Made by a program: the position numbers and the translations under genes
The notes under the pieces: model-generated
Seen by the model: the letters and a program-made list of their open reading frames with translations, nothing else
Databases searched by the model: none
What the model was told of the DNA's origin: nothing
In this document: piece after piece, positions 60,263-64,000 of the stretch
How the letters are laid out: every line of letters starts with the position of its first letter
How positions within the stretch are numbered: the stretch's first letter is position 1
NCBI RefSeq assembly: GCF_001625655.1
Contig: NZ_AUYB01000136.1
Span: 105,869 to 169,868 of the forward strand
DNA: 64,000 nucleotides
Direction: 5' to 3'
Origin: Pseudoalteromonas luteoviolacea DSM 6061
GTDB taxonomy: Bacteria > Pseudomonadota > Gammaproteobacteria > Enterobacterales > Alteromonadaceae

Positions 60263-62056
60263 ATGAGTCGTGAGATTGAAACAGTTCAGGTAGGAAACTG
60301 GGTTGTGACACCTAAATTAAACAAAATAAAGCATGTAGAAACCATGGCGGAGCATGTGGTGACGCCAAAGGTGATGATGCTACTCACTACTTTGATTGAA
60401 AATCGCAATTGTCCATTGAGTGTTGATGAGCTTGCTCAGCTAGTTTGGCCTGATAGAGTTGTGTCTGATAACTCGGTCTACCAAGCTGTTGCAATGCTTA
60501 GAAAAGTGCTCAATGAAGACAGTGATATTCACGATTACATTGAGCGAATTTCGAGTCAGGGCTACAGGATTGTGCCACAAGTAGAGATTGTGCGAGTTGA
60601 TAGTGCTCCTCAAGAAAAAAATCGCTCGGCCCCGCTAAATATACTGATTGGAGCCCTCATTACAGTAACCTGCATAATTGTCATTACTAAGTTATTCAAC
60701 TCACTTGTCAAAAGTTCACCAGTCAATGATCCATACTTCGAATCAGTCTCGTTAGCGCAGCACTTGGCGAGCAAAAAACGGGCGGAAAAAATCATCAAAG
60801 CGAAACAAATATATTCGGAGGTGCTAGAGAAAAACTCGCAACATACTGGTGCAATGAGTGGGTTGTGCAATACCTATATGGCCTTGGCTACATATGGCTC
60901 ATTACCAGAATCAAAAGTAGAGCCATTGTGTCGCCCGTTGTTGGAAGCGGCGATAAAACTAGACAGCAATAGTGTCGATGTCTTAACTTCCATGGCGAGA
61001 TTAGAGACTTTAAGTAAAAATTATAATGTTGCAATACGGTATTTTTCTAAAGCTCTAGATTTGTCAGGTAACTCTCCAATGTTGTGGTATTGGGATGGTC
61101 GATATTACCGAGAGACGAATAATCTAAATGAAGCCCTAAAAGCGGACTTAAAAGCGTTCAGACTTGCGCCAAATGATCCAACTGTTCTCAGAGGTCTCGC
61201 TTACACCTATCTAAACCTTAGGGATTTGAAAAGTGCACGTAAGTATTTTGAACGCAGTGTTGAAATTGCACCACACATTAAAAACATACCGCTGTATCAA
61301 TTAGACTTTTATCCATTAAACATTGAACTTGCTGAAAGTTATCGAAATTGGTTTACGACCCACATCGAAGATCACACAAAGATGTATCCCTTACATCGTT
61401 TGTCTCATATTTTATTTTTATTGAGTATTGGTAACTCCAAAGACCCTCAAGAAGAGTTTGAGAAAATAAAGCCAAGCCAAAGAGCGTCATCTTTTGGTTT
61501 ATATGTAGAAGCTGCTATTAGCTGGCATCAACAAGATAAAGCAAAAGCTGTCACGTTATTAAAGCAAAGGTATTTATTGGCCCCGCAAGATAGCCATTAT
61601 GTCATGCCATACATTATGGGATTGTATCAAACTCAAAAATTTAAAGAGGCTAATCGGATTTTCGAAAAACACTTTAGTGAAATTAGCATGATGAACCATC
61701 AGGTTCGCGGCAATGTTGGCAATTATCTATTGTACTCGTTTATTCTTCAGGGCTTAGGAGAGCATGAGAAGGTTGCAGCTATTCAAAAATTAATGGCTGA
61801 CCAACTGGCTATACGAAGCGCTATAAAACCACGCTACCTGCCTTATTGGCATTTCTTAGATGGTGACCAGCAAAAGGTTGTATCCTCTCTATTTGAGTTG
61901 TTAAACACTGGGTGGCTGCCAGATGCCAATGACAATATGTTTGTGGTGGAAATGTTTAGCGGCTTAATCGAAGATGAGCAAATACGAAGTTCTTGGCTTA
62001 TAAAACTCGAAGACATTCAAAAAAACGTGCGTCAGCAAGTTACAACCTTACCATAA
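60263..62056 (+). CDS. ToxR/CadC-like winged-helix regulator with TPRs
   Basis: The 597-residue protein has an N-terminal OmpR/PhoB-type winged helix (about 8-108: L-S-V-D-E-L-A-Q-L-V-W-P, S-V-Y-Q-A-V-A-M-L-R-K, I-S-S-Q-G-Y-R-I). One membrane helix (about 125-147) follows. The periplasmic C-terminal part has TPR repeats (about 190-330 and 420-470). This is the layout of membrane-bound regulators that sense outside the cytoplasm. It is divergent from the amidohydrolase gene, which is a candidate target. Confidence 0.85.
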   Translation: MSREIETVQVGNWVVTPKLNKIKHVETMAEHVVTPKVMMLLTTLIENRNCPLSVDELAQLVWPDRVVSDNSVYQAVAMLRKVLNEDSDIHDYIERISSQGYRIVPQVEIVRVDSAPQEKNRSAPLNILIGALITVTCIIVITKLFNSLVKSSPVNDPYFESVSLAQHLASKKRAEKIIKAKQIYSEVLEKNSQHTGAMSGLCNTYMALATYGSLPESKVEPLCRPLLEAAIKLDSNSVDVLTSMARLETLSKNYNVAIRYFSKALDLSGNSPMLWYWDGRYYRETNNLNEALKADLKAFRLAPNDPTVLRGLAYTYLNLRDLKSARKYFERSVEIAPHIKNIPLYQLDFYPLNIELAESYRNWFTTHIEDHTKMYPLHRLSHILFLLSIGNSKDPQEEFEKIKPSQRASSFGLYVEAAISWHQQDKAKAVTLLKQRYLLAPQDSHYVMPYIMGLYQTQKFKEANRIFEKHFSEISMMNHQVRGNVGNYLLYSFILQGLGEHEKVAAIQKLMADQLAIRSAIKPRYLPYWHFLDGDQQKVVSSLFELLNTGWLPDANDNMFVVEMFSGLIEDEQIRSSWLIKLEDIQKNVRQQVTTLP

Positions 62057-62481
62057 TGTGAACTCACTACTAGCCTCAGCCTCTAAGCGTACCTTTGAGC
62101 GAGCATAGCACTCATTAAATGTTTGATTGCTTGTCATTATTAGTTGAGGTTATTTTGCCGGTGAATTGTGTGCTCAAATCTATTGAAAATTTTAAGTAAC
62201 CTGACTTCTCAACACTGTTAGGTCGCGAAAAGTGTTGCAGCTAAAATTACCAAACCTGCTTATAAAATCACAACACCTCCTCACATTGAAATTCTTTGTA
62301 ATTAAATTGGTTGCTTCTGGTTTTGATGTGTTAATCATGTTGTTTTTTTGTATTGTTTTTTGTTCTTGATTAAGCTTAATGGGGCGAGCCTCTTAGAAAT
62401 ATAAATAGAGATACTTTTAGTCAGAAGAGAGATATTCAGTGGCCTCTTATGATTTAAGGATAATAAAAGAGTACTAAAAAT
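62057..62481. other. Intergenic region, no gene seen
   Basis: AT-rich sequence upstream of the kinase gene. No small leader-peptide gene like those at 45-47 kb was found here on either strand. Confidence 0.4.
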
Positions 62482-63984
62482 ATGTTAATTGCGCATTCTA
62501 ATAGCTCAAAAATTCAGGACAACTTTTTTTCCAATAGCTATAAATTGCTAGAAAAGATAGGGCAAGGCGGCTTTGGGGAGGTGTATAAAGCGACTCAAGT
62601 TAGCACCGGCCAATTGGTTGCCATTAAGTTTCTTCGAATATCTTCCGACCTCGAGGAGGACAAGAAAAGTCGCTACATAGCCAGGTTTCATAGAGAAATT
62701 GACTTGATAAGCAGGTTGCACCATCCAAATATTGTCCACTTAATCGATAGGGGAAAGTGTGATGGAGGGTTGATCTATGCAGTTTATGAATATATTGATG
62801 GACAATCGCTTAAAGACTTCCTAGCCAGCAATGGCCCTTTATCTGCTTTGAATGCAGCGGACGTTATGGCTGGCGTACTAGATGCCCTTGCGCACGCTCA
62901 CGCCAAAGGTGTCATTCACCGTGATATCAAACCTGCAAATATTATGCTGTTAAAAGCGGGAGCCAAGCTGCATGTCAAAGTTTTAGATTTTGGGATTGGA
63001 AGTCTAGTACAAGAAGCTAGAAAACTCGATTATGAAAGTATCACATTAACCCAAGAAACCTTAGGAACACCGGCTTACAGTGCGCCTGAGCAATTGCGAG
63101 GCGAACCGCCAGTATCCCAGACTGACATATACGTATGGGGTCTTGTTTTTCTGGAGTGTTTGACCGGAGAAACAGTAATGCGAGGATCGAGCTTAGCTTC
63201 AATATTTCATCAGCAACTGAGCCCCGCGAATATTCCTTTGGATGTATTGGCAGGACATGACTCAGCTTCGTTAATGCGAAGAGTATTAGATAAAAAAGTA
63301 GATCAAAGACCTAAGGATGCAGTTGAGCTATACAAAGTCTTTCGCAAAATAAATTTTGCTAATTTAGTTGGGACTTTAGCTCCCTCAAGCGCTAAATTAG
63401 AATCAAAACCAGTCGAACAGTCCACGCAAACAATAGCAAAAACACTTACTCAAGAAGTATCGGATACCCGCTTCGGTTTGTCTTACACTAGGCTAGCAGA
63501 GAGAAAGCAAGTAACTATTCTCTGCATCATACTGGGGTGTGAACCGATTAATGGTGCGCAAGACGGTGCGCAAGATGTCATCGATACGTTACACGCAGAT
63601 CAGCTTCAGCAGTGTATTGATATTGCAACTAGATTTGGCGCTTACCATGTAGGTACGTTAGGAGATACATTAGTATTTTATTTTGGCTACCCAAGAGCCA
63701 GTGACAGTGATAGTAGGCTGAGCGCAAGAGCTGCATTGGAGGTTGTGAGCAGGATACATAGTAAAAATGCACTTCTTAAATTAAGCCACGGCATTGTGTC
63801 TCATTTGAAGATGGGAATGGAAACTGGCTCGATGGTGAGTCTCGCGAATAATATGCCAGAGGGAAGAGCTGCTCATAATGCCATCGAAATGGCTCGTTGT
63901 GCTAACAGTGGTCAAATTGTTTGCTCTAAAAATGTAAAGCAGCTGCTAGATGCTTATATAAACTTTGAACTTGTGCATATGTAA
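62482..63984 (+). CDS. Ser/Thr protein kinase fused to a degenerate cyclase domain
   Basis: A 500-residue protein. The kinase (about 20-290) is complete: G-Q-G-G-F-G-E-V, K49 in V-A-I-K-F, H-R-D-I-K-P-A-N at 146-153, D-F-G at 169-171, and A-P-E-Q. The C-terminal half (about 340-500) resembles a class III nucleotide cyclase, but the first metal motif is I-L-C-I-I-L-G-C-E, lacking its Asp; L-G-D-T-L-V-F-Y-F-G keeps the second. The architecture recalls TOMM-system kinase/cyclase fusions, normally over 1200 residues, so this copy is short or interrupted. The stop is 16 bases before the window end. Confidence 0.8.
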   Translation: MLIAHSNSSKIQDNFFSNSYKLLEKIGQGGFGEVYKATQVSTGQLVAIKFLRISSDLEEDKKSRYIARFHREIDLISRLHHPNIVHLIDRGKCDGGLIYAVYEYIDGQSLKDFLASNGPLSALNAADVMAGVLDALAHAHAKGVIHRDIKPANIMLLKAGAKLHVKVLDFGIGSLVQEARKLDYESITLTQETLGTPAYSAPEQLRGEPPVSQTDIYVWGLVFLECLTGETVMRGSSLASIFHQQLSPANIPLDVLAGHDSASLMRRVLDKKVDQRPKDAVELYKVFRKINFANLVGTLAPSSAKLESKPVEQSTQTIAKTLTQEVSDTRFGLSYTRLAERKQVTILCIILGCEPINGAQDGAQDVIDTLHADQLQQCIDIATRFGAYHVGTLGDTLVFYFGYPRASDSDSRLSARAALEVVSRIHSKNALLKLSHGIVSHLKMGMETGSMVSLANNMPEGRAAHNAIEMARCANSGQIVCSKNVKQLLDAYINFELVHM

Positions 63985-64000
63985 CTGCCCCAGTTTTAGT

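Overview
The window reads as chromosomal DNA of a marine gammaproteobacterium of the Alteromonadales, most likely Pseudoalteromonas. The evidence is the AT-rich composition, the fadJ / epmC / yfcL neighbourhood, CmoAB, the DUF3334 and DUF3450 families, a TonB2/TtpC-type energy-transduction operon and an Alteromonadales-style N-acetylglucosamine (nag) locus. This assignment comes from gene content and recognisable protein families; no database search was possible. I see no tRNA, rRNA, CRISPR array or intact insertion sequence.

Layout. (1) 0-8.4 kb: the 3' part of fadJ, a small secreted Cys-repeat protein, and a complete tripartite RND efflux operon (outer-membrane lipoprotein, adaptor, pump). 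(2) 8.7-14.6 kb: an osmoprotection operon (betI-betB-betA, a shortened BCCT transporter, a TorF-like porin) led by a promoter overlapping a perfect 20-bp palindrome, the likely BetI operator. (3) 14.7-16.7 kb: epmC, an ATP-NAD-kinase-family gene and yfcL. (4) 16.7-25.8 kb: an NRAMP-like transporter without the canonical metal motif, a LysR/aldo-keto reductase divergent pair, a protein-tyrosine-phosphatase-like protein whose catalytic Cys is Ser, a secreted hydrolase-like protein, a PD40 propeller protein, a degenerate receiver-TPR protein and an HDOD protein. (5) 26-35.3 kb: an AbgT transporter, cmoA/cmoB, a CheX-like DUF3334 protein, a 1257-residue hybrid histidine kinase and a divergent receiver-kinase. 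(6) 35.5-44.7 kb: a 2OG-Fe(II) oxygenase; the nagK-nagA-nagX and nagB units, each preceded by the same palindromic operator; then nudC, metC and sbcB.

(7) 44.7-64 kb is the accessory-looking part. Long low-complexity intergenic stretches carry three short plus-strand genes for peptides of 51, 44 and 45 residues. They share an ungapped 22-residue leader (M-K-L-K-K-x-x-L-K-x-L-S, then V-x-G-[GA]) and an E-P-P motif in the tail. This is the architecture of double-glycine secretion leaders or RiPP-like precursors, and a probable frameshifted fourth copy lies between the first and the second. A lone holin-like membrane protein sits among them and a secreted serine hydrolase is convergent to the last. 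Beyond lies a complete TonB2-type operon (DUF3450, TtpC-like, short ExbB, ExbD, TonB, TPR, DUF2799 lipoprotein), a TonB-dependent receptor, a LysR regulator, a cupin, a secreted amidohydrolase, a ToxR/CadC-like winged-helix TPR regulator and a Ser/Thr kinase fused to a degenerate nucleotide-cyclase domain. The kinase resembles kinase/cyclase fusions known from TOMM peptide loci.

Best candidate for an undescribed system: the EPP peptide family at 45.3-47.6 kb. It has no maturation enzyme or peptidase-ABC exporter in the window, so those would have to be encoded elsewhere. A functional link between the peptides and the neighbouring hydrolase, TonB system or kinase is only my inference from proximity.
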